Source: Candidatus Thalassarchaeaceae archaeon (GTDB taxonomy: Archaea > Thermoplasmatota > Poseidoniia > Poseidoniales > Thalassarchaeaceae). Taken from it: a DNA stretch of 64,000 bases. The notes below the pieces were generated by a model that saw only the letters and a list, made by a program, of their open reading frames with translations, was not told where the DNA came from and made no database searches. The translations under genes were made by a program, and so were the position numbers. Position 1 is the stretch's first letter, and every line of letters starts with the position of its first letter. Positions 53,134-62,858 of this stretch are shown in pieces. The stretch spans positions 216,262 to 280,261 of the forward strand of contig CALSZZ010000002.1 of assembly GCA_943841885.1 (NCBI GenBank). Direction: 5' to 3'.

Positions 53134-54663
53134 GTGCACCTGTCTTTTGGTGGGAATGTGAGTTTTACTGCTAGTAACACAGTTGTCAAAAAAAACCCCT
53201 CTTTCTTTTTATTTTTAATTCTAATTTCCTCATCCATTTCAGGCTGTACTTCAACAAATATGTTAGATACTGATGATGATGGCATAGAAGACTCATTGGA
53301 TAATTGTGCATTTTTGATTAATCCGAAACAGATTGATACTAATTCAGATGGCGAAGGCGATACCTGTGATGACGATGATGATGGTGATTTAACCCTAGAT
53401 TTAGATGATAAATTCCCCTTAGATCCTACCGAAATATCAGATATGGATAACGATGGCATTGGAGATAATAATGATTCTGATAGAGATGGAGATGGGGTTG
53501 ATAATACACAAGATTATTTTCCCAATGATTTTTTTGAACAAAAAGATACAGATTTAGATGGACTGGGAAATAATGCTGATGATGATGATGATGACGATGG
53601 GTTGTTGGATGTTGTTGATCCATTTGATTTAACGCCCTTCACATCACTAAACTCTTCTGGACCTTTTAATGTTGGAACAACAGAATTAATTTTTAATTCT
53701 CCCAGAGGCCATGAAATTACTCTTCAATTATGGTATCCAACTGGAGATAAAGAAGGGGAATATACAATTTATGATGATGCATGGTATGGAAACGCATGGG
53801 AATCCGCAAAACCAGATTGCTCGGAATCAAGGCCAGTAGTGGCTTATAGTCACGGCTTTCCTAGTATAAGATGGGCTTCTGCTTACTACATGGAATATTT
53901 AGCCAGTCATGGCTTTTTCGCATTTGCACCTGATCATAGATTTAGTACATTGCTAGATGTTCAATTACAAAATTTTGCAGAAATGATGCTTTCCAGGCCA
54001 GTTGATATTATGGAATCTTTTGATTGGCTTTCTTCTAAAAGTGAAGATCTAGGATATCTAAATGGATGCGTAGAATACCGCAATGGATATGCTATGACTG
54101 GCCAATCTACTGGGGGGTTTACTTCTTTAATGATTTCTGGTGCTGAAATATTGCTGTCAGATTTACAAGAAGATTGCAAAAATCCACATTCTGGTGGAAT
54201 TGATGAAATATATCCAGGTAGTTCTTGTGAGATGATAGAACTATGGCAAATTACAAATCCAAATTCTACTGTTATTAAAATACAGGATAGTAGAGCATGG
54301 GCTACGGTTTTACTAGCTCCATGGAACGGTTCACTGTTGGATGATGGAATTTCTTCTACTGATTCAAATATTCTCTTAATCGCTAGTGATATTGATGAAA
54401 CAGTTTCATTATCTGAGGTAAATAATACACGAGATTTGTTAAGTGAAAATGTACTTCATTCTGCATTACTCATTGACGCTGGACACTATCACTATGCTCC
54501 GATAGGATGTGCTGTAAGGGGTTGTGTTGGCAATCTTTCTATTGATGAAGCAACTGATTTTACTAATACGACAATTCTTATCTTCTTAGCACAAATGATG
54601 CAATGGCCTGGTGCTAATGATTATGAAATGCCCGAAAGAGAATTTGTAGAATGGCGCGTATGA
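53134..54663 (+). CDS. Secreted lipoprotein: thrombospondin type 3-like calcium repeats fused to an alpha/beta hydrolase
   Basis: Lipobox SISGC; DTDDDGIEDSLDNC, DTNSDGEGDTCDDDDDGD, DMDNDGIGDNNDSDRDGDGVD; hydrolase VVAYSHGFPS, AMTGQSTGGFTSLM, LIDAGHYHYA. Confidence 0.75.
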   Translation: MHLSFGGNVSFTASNTVVKKNPSFFLFLILISSSISGCTSTNMLDTDDDGIEDSLDNCAFLINPKQIDTNSDGEGDTCDDDDDGDLTLDLDDKFPLDPTEISDMDNDGIGDNNDSDRDGDGVDNTQDYFPNDFFEQKDTDLDGLGNNADDDDDDDGLLDVVDPFDLTPFTSLNSSGPFNVGTTELIFNSPRGHEITLQLWYPTGDKEGEYTIYDDAWYGNAWESAKPDCSESRPVVAYSHGFPSIRWASAYYMEYLASHGFFAFAPDHRFSTLLDVQLQNFAEMMLSRPVDIMESFDWLSSKSEDLGYLNGCVEYRNGYAMTGQSTGGFTSLMISGAEILLSDLQEDCKNPHSGGIDEIYPGSSCEMIELWQITNPNSTVIKIQDSRAWATVLLAPWNGSLLDDGISSTDSNILLIASDIDETVSLSEVNNTRDLLSENVLHSALLIDAGHYHYAPIGCAVRGCVGNLSIDEATDFTNTTILIFLAQMMQWPGANDYEMPEREFVEWRV

Positions 54664-54700
54664 TGCTTACATTCAAACGCCCCATCGCTCAGGGTTTTAT

Positions 54701-56470
54701 GTGAGTAATAGCCAACACCCACTTTTACGCTTATTATCTCATTTGAGGCGTCATAGGTTTACTGTATTATTGGCTTCAATATGTTCAATATTGAATAAAA
54801 TTTGGGACCTAGCACCCCCTCTTTTAATTGGTATAGCGATTGATGTTGTTGCGTTAAAAGAAGAATCATTTCTGGCAGAATGGTACCCAGATCCAAAAGA
54901 TCAATTCTTACTTTTGACTGTAGTAACTGCAATAATATGGATACTAGAATCAATTTTTCAATACTTATATGATGTACTATGGAGAAATTTAGCACAAACT
55001 GCACAACACGACCTAAGGATGGATGCCTACTCACATATTCAAAATCTTGAGATGCAATGGTTCTCTGAGCAAACTACTGGTGGCCTTATGGCTATTATGA
55101 ATGATGATGTTAACCAATTGGAAAGATTTCTAGATCAAGGTGCTAATGATTTATTCCAAGTTGGCACAACAGTTTTTGTAGTTGGCGGAATTATGTTATT
55201 TTTAGCCCCTGAAGTAGCTATATGGGCAATTTTACCTGTTCCTATAATTGTAGGTGGATCTTTCCTTTTCCAAAGAAAAATAGGTGTTAGATACTCAAAT
55301 GTGCGAAAAGAGGTAGCAGATTTAAACTCAATTTTGAATAATAATCTTCAAGGAATCACCACTATCAAATCATTCACTGCCGAAGATAGAGAAATAGAAA
55401 GAGTATCAAAAGCTTCAAGTTCATATAGAGATGCAAATAGAGATGCAATAAAACTTTCAGCTTCTTTTGTTCCACTGATTAGAATGGCAATTTTATTTGC
55501 CTTCACCGCTAATATGCTAGTTGGTGGATGGTTAGCATTAGAAGGCGAACTTAGTATAGGGGCATATTCAATAATAGTATTCATCACACAACGTCTCTTG
55601 TGGCCATTAACTAGACTTGGGCAAACATTCGACTTGTATCAAAGGGCTATGGCTTCTACAACTAGGGTCTTAGATCTATTAGATACCAAAGTAGGAGTTG
55701 TAGAAGGCGATTTTACATTATCTAACATTTCTGGAAGTATTGATTTTAATAATCTTAATTTTACATATCCTGGCCGAGAAGTTGTTTTGGATGATTTTCA
55801 ATTATCTATACCCGCCGGCTCCACAGTAGGTTTAGTTGGAGCCACAGGCTCAGGAAAAACCACTCTCATTAGATTGTTACTAAGGTTTCATGAATCACAG
55901 GAAGGAGATATTTCAATTGATAAATACAATATCAACGATGTAACGCTAAATTCACTAAGGAAATGTATCAGTTTAGTCAGTCAAAATACTACTTTATTCC
56001 CAGGGACAGTACGGGAGAATATTCTTTATGGTAATCCAAATGCTTCCGAAGAAGAAATTATAGAAGCTGCAAAAATAGGTGAAGCATTAGGATTTATTGA
56101 AGATTTACCAAATAAATGGAATACTAATATTGGAGAAGATGGTCATAAACTATCTGGAGGTCAGCGGCAAAGATTAGCCATAGCTAGGGCCATTCTGAAA
56201 GATGCACCTATACTAATTTTAGATGAAGCTACAAGCAATGTAGATAACGAGACTGAAGCAGCATTACAGCGATCAATAACAAAAATTTCTGAAAACAGGA
56301 CTACTTTAATCATTGCACATCGTCTTTCAACGGTCCGCTCTGCAGATATTATAGCGGTACTAGAAAATGGAAAAGTATCTGAATCAGGAACGCATGATGA
56401 TTTAATATCAAATAATGGGTTGTATTCAAGATTATGGGGCGTACAAACAGGTGAGAGATTAACTGAATAG
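54701..56470 (+). CDS. ABC exporter (MsbA/MDR-like fused TM/ATPase)
   Basis: GATGSGKTTLIRLLLRF, KLSGGQRQRLAIARAILKDAPILILDEATSNVD. Confidence 0.95.
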   Translation: MSNSQHPLLRLLSHLRRHRFTVLLASICSILNKIWDLAPPLLIGIAIDVVALKEESFLAEWYPDPKDQFLLLTVVTAIIWILESIFQYLYDVLWRNLAQTAQHDLRMDAYSHIQNLEMQWFSEQTTGGLMAIMNDDVNQLERFLDQGANDLFQVGTTVFVVGGIMLFLAPEVAIWAILPVPIIVGGSFLFQRKIGVRYSNVRKEVADLNSILNNNLQGITTIKSFTAEDREIERVSKASSSYRDANRDAIKLSASFVPLIRMAILFAFTANMLVGGWLALEGELSIGAYSIIVFITQRLLWPLTRLGQTFDLYQRAMASTTRVLDLLDTKVGVVEGDFTLSNISGSIDFNNLNFTYPGREVVLDDFQLSIPAGSTVGLVGATGSGKTTLIRLLLRFHESQEGDISIDKYNINDVTLNSLRKCISLVSQNTTLFPGTVRENILYGNPNASEEEIIEAAKIGEALGFIEDLPNKWNTNIGEDGHKLSGGQRQRLAIARAILKDAPILILDEATSNVDNETEAALQRSITKISENRTTLIIAHRLSTVRSADIIAVLENGKVSESGTHDDLISNNGLYSRLWGVQTGERLTE

Positions 56471-56488
56471 AATGATGGAGAAGATTTA

Positions 56489-56908
56489 GTGGATAAAATT
56501 GAGAAAAATATGCCTAAACTTTCTGGTTTAGGAAAACTAATGGGAATGGAATTAGATAACTTCTCGAACGGTAAATGTATGGTCACTGCTGTAGTTTTAG
56601 AATCTCATCTTAATGCTGGAGGAGTTGCACATGGGGGGCTTCACGCCACAATGCTGGATACTGCACTAGGGGGGGCTTTAGTTTCAATGATAAAGAAACA
56701 AGAGTGGTGTGCTACTGCCCAATTGGATATTTCCTACATCAATCCAGCATATTTAGGGACAAGATTATTGGCAGAAGGAAATGTAATAAGACGCGGTAAA
56801 AATATCGCCCATTGTGAAGGAATTTTAAAAAACTCAGATGGAAAAATAATCGCTTCAGGGAAAGGGACCTGGATAATTTGGAATAAAAAACCTGATAGCT
56901 TAATATAA
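56489..56908 (+). CDS. PaaI-like hotdog thioesterase
   Basis: HLNAGGVAHGGLHATMLDTALGGALVS; QLDISYINPA. Confidence 0.88.
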   Translation: MDKIEKNMPKLSGLGKLMGMELDNFSNGKCMVTAVVLESHLNAGGVAHGGLHATMLDTALGGALVSMIKKQEWCATAQLDISYINPAYLGTRLLAEGNVIRRGKNIAHCEGILKNSDGKIIASGKGTWIIWNKKPDSLI

Positions 56909-56960
56909 TTCAACTCGATTAAGGGTATAATTCATTAATCACTCCCTCTCTAGTGAATAC

Positions 56961-57293
56961 ATGGCTCCCTCCGATTCTATGATGTGGTTCATAGTTGGCT
57001 TTGCTCAATTAATAATTGCCAATGAGATAGAAAAAGGTTTTTTCAATCTGTTATTCAGTACAACTGGAGGAAGTTTTCTTGTGGTGGGTGTTTATGTGTT
57101 ATTATTCATCGCCAAACATTCTGAAGAATTTTCCGACGCATATTCAAAATTTGAGAAAAGTGAACTTACAAGAGATGAAAATGGAAGTTTAACGATTAGG
57201 AATGGAGACTCATCAGTCAAGAAAGGAATAGGTATTGCAATTCCTGCCTCGTTAACATTCATATCTGCTATTGTATGGCTTGCTACGCTTTGA
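56961..57293 (+). CDS. Small membrane protein
   Basis: 110-aa ORF with hydrophobic segments, collinear. Confidence 0.5.
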   Translation: MAPSDSMMWFIVGFAQLIIANEIEKGFFNLLFSTTGGSFLVVGVYVLLFIAKHSEEFSDAYSKFEKSELTRDENGSLTIRNGDSSVKKGIGIAIPASLTFISAIVWLATL

Positions 57294-57308
57294 AGGAGGT
57301 GTATTCCA

Positions 57309-57566
57309 TTGGATAAAAATCCACATGAGAGTATTGTGGATAAGGTAGTAAATAATCCAGCATATGAATTATTAGGCGGATACCAACTATTTCTTCGGAG
57401 AGTTACAATTCCAATAATACTGGTATTGATTCTATTACTTTCCTATACGCTATTCTCTAATCTTACAAACTCTGATAATGCTACAATTTTGGCCTTTGGT
57501 TTTACGGGTTTATTATTAGGGCCAGTTTTAAATCTCGATCGCCTTTTGGCGCAATGGCTAAAATAG
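57309..57566 (+). CDS. Small membrane protein
   Basis: 85-aa ORF with two hydrophobic segments. Confidence 0.5.
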   Translation: MDKNPHESIVDKVVNNPAYELLGGYQLFLRRVTIPIILVLILLLSYTLFSNLTNSDNATILAFGFTGLLLGPVLNLDRLLAQWLK

Positions 57567-57608
57567 TCTATTTCCTAACTTATTTTATGATTTAGCCGAA
57601 TATGTCAA

Positions 57609-58232
57609 ATGGCAAGTACAGTTAGACATGTAATAATGGCCTTATTAGATGAATTGATTTTTGATTTTTTAGGTTTGGAATCTCCATCTCTACTTGAGTT
57701 AATTTTTGCTGGCTCCGCAGTAATCGGCGGTGGTCTATTTTTATTCTGGTTCGCTCTTGTAATGATTGGTGGAATTACTGCCGATATTTTCGATGGAGTG
57801 TTCGGGACAGATATAGATGCAATAGGTGCCGATGCTTCATTCAAAGCCTTGACCTTTCAAGGAATTATGGCATTTTTAATGTTTTTCGGTCTTGGTGGTT
57901 TATTTGTATTGAAGTCCGATGGAGGTAATGCAATTGCAATAGTGGTTGGGGGAATGACGGGATTTGCATCCATGGTTGGAACTGGTAAATTATTTGAATT
58001 CTTTATTGGCCTTCAGGCTGATGGTACTGTTAATATAGCAAATGCAATCAATGCAAAAGGAACCGTTTACTTAGGTATTGGCGAAGAAAATATTGGTCAA
58101 GTACAAGTAAATGTAGGTGGAACTATGCGAACTTATCCAGCGCGCTCTTTTGATAAAACTTCAATTGATACAGGAGTAATGATACAAGTAAAGGAAGTAG
58201 TAGCAGGCATATTAATCGTAGAAAGAATTTAA
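57609..58232 (+). CDS. NfeD/YqiJ-like membrane protein with C-terminal OB-like domain
   Basis: TM N-terminus; GTVYLGIGEENIGQVQVNVGGTMRTYPARS...VMIQVKEVVAGILIVERI; adjacent to flotillin. Confidence 0.75.
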   Translation: MASTVRHVIMALLDELIFDFLGLESPSLLELIFAGSAVIGGGLFLFWFALVMIGGITADIFDGVFGTDIDAIGADASFKALTFQGIMAFLMFFGLGGLFVLKSDGGNAIAIVVGGMTGFASMVGTGKLFEFFIGLQADGTVNIANAINAKGTVYLGIGEENIGQVQVNVGGTMRTYPARSFDKTSIDTGVMIQVKEVVAGILIVERI

Positions 58233-58309
58233 TTTTCTCTTTTATTTCATCCTTGTACGGCGAAGCATTCATGACTGACCACTGCCTCATGAGGTCGGAG
58301 ATATAGAAG

Positions 58310-59755
58310 ATGGTAGTATTCGAAGTAATGCAAGAGGGTTCTGATAGTGATAATGGTGCTGGAGCATTATTGATAATCATGCTCTTTGCAATGATATTAG
58401 TTTTTGCTGCTACTATAATGTTTTTCGCCCAGAGATACAAAAGATGTCCCCCTGATAAAGTAATGGTAGTCTACGGGCGAACTGAGAAAGGTAGGGCTTC
58501 TAAGACCATCCATGGAGGTGCAACTTTGGTTTGGCCATTAATTCAAGATTATGCTTTCCTCCCTTTGACTCCAATAACAATTCAGATACCACTTGAAAAC
58601 GCATTATCTCTTCAGAATATCAGAATAAGTATTCCTAGTACATTTACTGTTGCCATAAGTACCGACCCTCCAGTAATGTCGAATGCAGCGAATAGATTAC
58701 TCGGATTAAGTATCGTAGATATTGAATCAATGGCGGCAGATATCATCCTTGGCCAACTTCGTTTAACTGTAGCATCTCTAACAATTGAACAAATAAATCA
58801 GGATCGAGAAGCCTTTTTAGCCGAAATACAAAAGAATGTTGACACAGAACTTTTGAAAATCGGTTTATATCTCATCAATGTTAACTTGGTTGATATTACA
58901 GACGACTCACAATATATCGAAAGTATAGGTAAGAAAGCTGCATCCCAAGCTCGCGCTAATGCAGATGCAGATGTCGCTAGAGCGAAACAATACGGAGCAA
59001 CCGAAGTTGCCAGAGCAAAGAAGCTAGAGGATGAAGCAGTTGCCCAAGCGGAGGCTGAAGGTTTGATGAGTGTAAAAAAGGCAGATGTAGATCGTAGGAT
59101 GTATGTTGAACAGCAAGAAGCAGAAGCTATTACCGGAGAGAATACAGCTAGGGCTTCTATTGCACGTTCTAATGCTGACTTAGCAATCGAACAGGCTAAG
59201 GCGAAACAGTCCGCAGAAGTTGAACAAGCAAAAGCAGAGGCCGAAATTCAAAGAGCTAGATTTATAGAGACAGAAGAAACTCTACGTGCGCAAGAAATTG
59301 TTCGTGAAGAAATCCAGAAACAACAAATAGAGATTGCTGCTAATGCAGAAGCAGAGCGTATTCGTGTTGTAGCACAAGGTGAAGCGGACGGATTACTTGC
59401 AAGGTATACTGCTGAAGCAACTGGTGTACAAAGAGTTCTGGAAGCTAAAGCAGCCGGTTATTCAGACTTAGTAAAGAGTGCATCAGGAGATGCCAAGGCA
59501 GCAGCTACTCTCTTAATGGTTGAGAAAATAGAGGCAATGGTCGCCGCTCAAGTTGAAGCAATAAGAAATATTAAAATTGATAAAGTTACAGTTTGGGATG
59601 GAGGAAATGCATCTGGAGATGGATCTTCAGCGACAAGTAATTTTGTTAGTAGCTTAGTACAGAGTTTACCACCGATTCATGATGTAGCAAAGATGGCTGG
59701 AGTAGATTTACCAGATTATTTAGGCTCCATCAATGAACTACCCGACGATTCTTGA
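58310..59755 (+). CDS. Flotillin/SPFH-domain protein (YqiK-like)
   Basis: CPPDKVMVVYGRT...HGGATLVWPLIQDYAFLPL; long Ala/Glu-rich coiled coil. Confidence 0.92.
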   Translation: MVVFEVMQEGSDSDNGAGALLIIMLFAMILVFAATIMFFAQRYKRCPPDKVMVVYGRTEKGRASKTIHGGATLVWPLIQDYAFLPLTPITIQIPLENALSLQNIRISIPSTFTVAISTDPPVMSNAANRLLGLSIVDIESMAADIILGQLRLTVASLTIEQINQDREAFLAEIQKNVDTELLKIGLYLINVNLVDITDDSQYIESIGKKAASQARANADADVARAKQYGATEVARAKKLEDEAVAQAEAEGLMSVKKADVDRRMYVEQQEAEAITGENTARASIARSNADLAIEQAKAKQSAEVEQAKAEAEIQRARFIETEETLRAQEIVREEIQKQQIEIAANAEAERIRVVAQGEADGLLARYTAEATGVQRVLEAKAAGYSDLVKSASGDAKAAATLLMVEKIEAMVAAQVEAIRNIKIDKVTVWDGGNASGDGSSATSNFVSSLVQSLPPIHDVAKMAGVDLPDYLGSINELPDDS

Positions 59756-59801
59756 TATTTATAATCGTCATCCTCTTGAATGACCTGTTCATCGGAAGGC
59801 T

Positions 59802-61037
59802 ATGATTGGGGAAGACATTGTTATTATAGGGGGTGCCAGAACTCCTTTTTGTGAATGGCTAGGGGGAAAAAGAGGAGATGGAAAAACAGGTGGATTATTA
59901 TCTTCTATCTCCGCTGAAGAATTAGGCTCAATAGCAATCAAAGGCGCATTAATTAAGACAAATACTGATCCATCCTCAGTTGATCATGTCATTATGGGAA
60001 ACGCATTACAGACTTCTGACCAAGCCATATTTGGAGCAAGACATTCAGGGCTAAAAGCAGGAATTCCTCAAGAAGTACCTATGTTGACATTAAATCGCTT
60101 ATGTGGTAGCGGCGCACAATCAATAATATATGGTGCACAGTTGATTCTCCTCGGTGAAGCAGAAGTAGTTATTGCAGGTGGAATGGAAAATCTGAGTCAA
60201 GCCCCTCATGTTTTGAGAGGGATGAGGAATGAATACAAACTTGGTAGATCTCCAAGAAAAGGTGAACAATTATCAAAAGATATGGAAGATTATTTATTTA
60301 CCAACTTGAAAGACTCAATTCCTGGATATTTTATGGCACAGACCAGTGATGAATTATGTAGCCGCACAGGCGTGACTCGCCAACAGGCTGATGATTTTGC
60401 AGTTTTAAGTCATCATCGAACAGAGAAAAGTATAGACTCCAAAATTTTTAAAAGTGAAATTATAGATGTAGTGACGCATAATGGGACTGTGAGCGTATCC
60501 GACGAAGATCATTTTGTCAGAGGTACCTCTGCAGAATCCTTGGCGAGCCTAAGAACACACTTTGGCCCAGATTCTCTTGTTACTGCAGGCAATGCCTCCG
60601 GAGTCGTTGATGGTGCTGCAGCAATAATATTGAAATCAGCAAGAAAGGCTTCTGAGGATGGAGATAATCCATTGGCGAGAATAGTATCATGGGGTGTAGT
60701 CGGATTAGATCCTGCTATAATGGCACATGGTCCAGTACCAAGTAGTCGCCTTGCCTTAGAAAAAGCAGAACTTTCAGTAGACGATATAGACCGTTGGGAA
60801 ATTAATGAGGCCTTTGCAGGGCAAGCAGTGGCATGTATCAAAGATTTGGGATTAGATGTATCTAAAGTAAATGTTAATGGAGGGGCAATTGGTTTAGGTC
60901 ATCCTTTGGCCGCTACGGGCACAAGGCTTGTTCTTACCCTTGCACATGAATTGAAGAGATCTGATGGTAAATATGGTGTTGCAACTGCGTGTATTGGTGG
61001 GGGTCAGGGAATTGCAATAATCATCGAATCACTTTAA
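59802..61037 (+). CDS. Acetyl-CoA acetyltransferase (thiolase)
   Basis: IIGGARTPFCEW, LNRLCGSGAQSI, NEAFAGQAVACI, NVNGGAIGLGHPLAATGTR, ATACIGGGQG. Confidence 0.95.
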   Translation: MIGEDIVIIGGARTPFCEWLGGKRGDGKTGGLLSSISAEELGSIAIKGALIKTNTDPSSVDHVIMGNALQTSDQAIFGARHSGLKAGIPQEVPMLTLNRLCGSGAQSIIYGAQLILLGEAEVVIAGGMENLSQAPHVLRGMRNEYKLGRSPRKGEQLSKDMEDYLFTNLKDSIPGYFMAQTSDELCSRTGVTRQQADDFAVLSHHRTEKSIDSKIFKSEIIDVVTHNGTVSVSDEDHFVRGTSAESLASLRTHFGPDSLVTAGNASGVVDGAAAIILKSARKASEDGDNPLARIVSWGVVGLDPAIMAHGPVPSSRLALEKAELSVDDIDRWEINEAFAGQAVACIKDLGLDVSKVNVNGGAIGLGHPLAATGTRLVLTLAHELKRSDGKYGVATACIGGGQGIAIIIESL

Positions 61038-61861
61038 ACTAAATATATTACAATTTCTTGAGCATATTTAATCATACTGAGTGAAATTATGATTATGAAT
61101 AAACTAGTGATAAATTTCACTGGAAGGTAATTGACAGCATATTTAGCACCACTAAATGATAATAATGAAATTAAAAAAGGAACTATGATTGCGTATATGG
61201 TTGCCTGTTCATATAACTGGAAAAAAGACTTATCAATTAGGATATGTGAAATAATAGCCGTCGGAACTACCATTGAGGCCAACATGAAAGAGGTCCCAGA
61301 TGCAGATTTGGTATCAAATCCTCCATAATTACGATTGGTTGTAACAAAAATGCCTCCTCCTCCTATTCCAAGCAGACCCGATGACATTCCTCCAAAAAAA
61401 ACACCAGTTGACCAGAGCTTCTCATTCATTTTTCCTATTGATTCTCCTGTGATGTCTTCTTTATTTATCATCCTAATTACAGCTTTATATAATATCCAAG
61501 AAACTATCGTAAGGGCAATTATTTTTATGGTGATATCGTTAATTATTTCAATAAGCAAATACCCAATAATTGTCCCAATTATTGCCCCGGGTATAGCAAA
61601 CAAACTTCCTTTTTTTGCTATTTTTATATCTCCAAAACCCTGTCTATTGTGGGCAATTTGACTCCCCATCGCCACCGACCAAACTAATATTAGCGACCCT
61701 AAGATTGCTATTTTTATTTCCCATCCCAGTAGATAATGAAGAATAGGCATAAATATTATTCCACCACCAAGTCCCAATGGTGAAAAAACAAGCCCAGTCA
61801 TGAAGATTAGAAAAACTCCTAATATAATTTCTAGGTCCATATTTATCCCATTTTTTATCAA
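61034..61861 (-). CDS. TauE/SafE-family sulfite/sulfonate exporter-like permease
   Basis: GLVFSPLGLGGGIIFMPIL...GSLILVWSVAMGSQIAHNRQG; SSGLLGIGGGGIFV. Confidence 0.85.
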   Translation of the reverse strand: MIKNGINMDLEIILGVFLIFMTGLVFSPLGLGGGIIFMPILHYLLGWEIKIAILGSLILVWSVAMGSQIAHNRQGFGDIKIAKKGSLFAIPGAIIGTIIGYLLIEIINDITIKIIALTIVSWILYKAVIRMINKEDITGESIGKMNEKLWSTGVFFGGMSSGLLGIGGGGIFVTTNRNYGGFDTKSASGTSFMLASMVVPTAIISHILIDKSFFQLYEQATIYAIIVPFLISLLSFSGAKYAVNYLPVKFITSLFIIIISLSMIKYAQEIVIYLV

Positions 61862-61862
61862 T

Positions 61863-62840
61863 TTATGATAACATTATTATCATTGTATAACTACTAATTA
61901 ACATAGAAATAGTTGCCAATATTCCAACTATGAGAATGCTTCCACCAGCATCTTTGAGACTTTCTCTAGTTATAAAAAATCCTACTGATGCTAGTAATGG
62001 TAATAGTAAATATTTTCCAATAATGGCCAAGAACTCTGATAAATTAGGAGGTAAAATCCAAGTTGATAATATTGCAGCAATAATAAATCCTGGTACGAAG
62101 TAGGGGATTACTCCAATTTGTTTATTTTGATTATTTTTCTTGTTAATACGATTTCCTAGCCAAGCGCATAGTGGAACCACTACAAACAAAAGCGACACCC
62201 TAGACAATTTAACTGCAGTCGCTATGATCATTGCTTCTTGTCCTATTGTTTCACCGGCAGCTATGGCTTGAGGTACGGCATGAATTACAGACCCAGACCA
62301 AATCCCTCCCTGTTGTTCTGTCAAACCAAGAACCGATGTTAATGGAGGAATTAACAAGAAGGTAACCAATCCTAGTAAATTAATAATTGCTAAAATTACT
62401 GCTACTCTTTCCTCTTTCAATCTTAAACTTGGTGATACGGCTACTACTGCACTATTGCCACATATTGCTCCCCCTGCTCCAAGTGCTACAGATGTCTCTA
62501 AATCTAATTTAAAATATTTACCAGCGATATAGCATATTATGAAACTAGTTATTGCTGTTGAAAATGCTACAGCAATGCCAAACAAACCTATTTCAGGTAC
62601 AAAAAAAGTTCTTATATTTAGCCCGAAACCAAGTAATATTATGGAAATTGGTAATATATAACTAATAATCCATCGCCCTCCTTCTCCAGTGTTAGGGATA
62701 TAAAAAGCGATAACGGAACCTAGGATTAATGCTATAGTGCTAGATCCAATGTTGAAATTTATACTTGAAAGAAATATATTAGTTAAGTATGCAATTAGTG
62801 CAATTAATATGGCTATACTTATTCCTATATTTTTACTCAT
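61863..62840 (-). CDS. YeiH-family (UPF0324) putative sulfate exporter
   Basis: ALGAGGAICGNSAVVAVSPSLRLKEERVAVILAIINLLG; GSVIHAVPQAIAAGE. Confidence 0.85.
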   Translation of the reverse strand: MSKNIGISIAILIALIAYLTNIFLSSINFNIGSSTIALILGSVIAFYIPNTGEGGRWIISYILPISIILLGFGLNIRTFFVPEIGLFGIAVAFSTAITSFIICYIAGKYFKLDLETSVALGAGGAICGNSAVVAVSPSLRLKEERVAVILAIINLLGLVTFLLIPPLTSVLGLTEQQGGIWSGSVIHAVPQAIAAGETIGQEAMIIATAVKLSRVSLLFVVVPLCAWLGNRINKKNNQNKQIGVIPYFVPGFIIAAILSTWILPPNLSEFLAIIGKYLLLPLLASVGFFITRESLKDAGGSILIVGILATISMLISSYTMIIMLS

Positions 62841-62858
62841 AAAATATCACCTTTTATT

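Noticed and set aside
53570-53605. GAT-rich repeat
   Set aside because: Encodes Asp-rich calcium-binding repeats.
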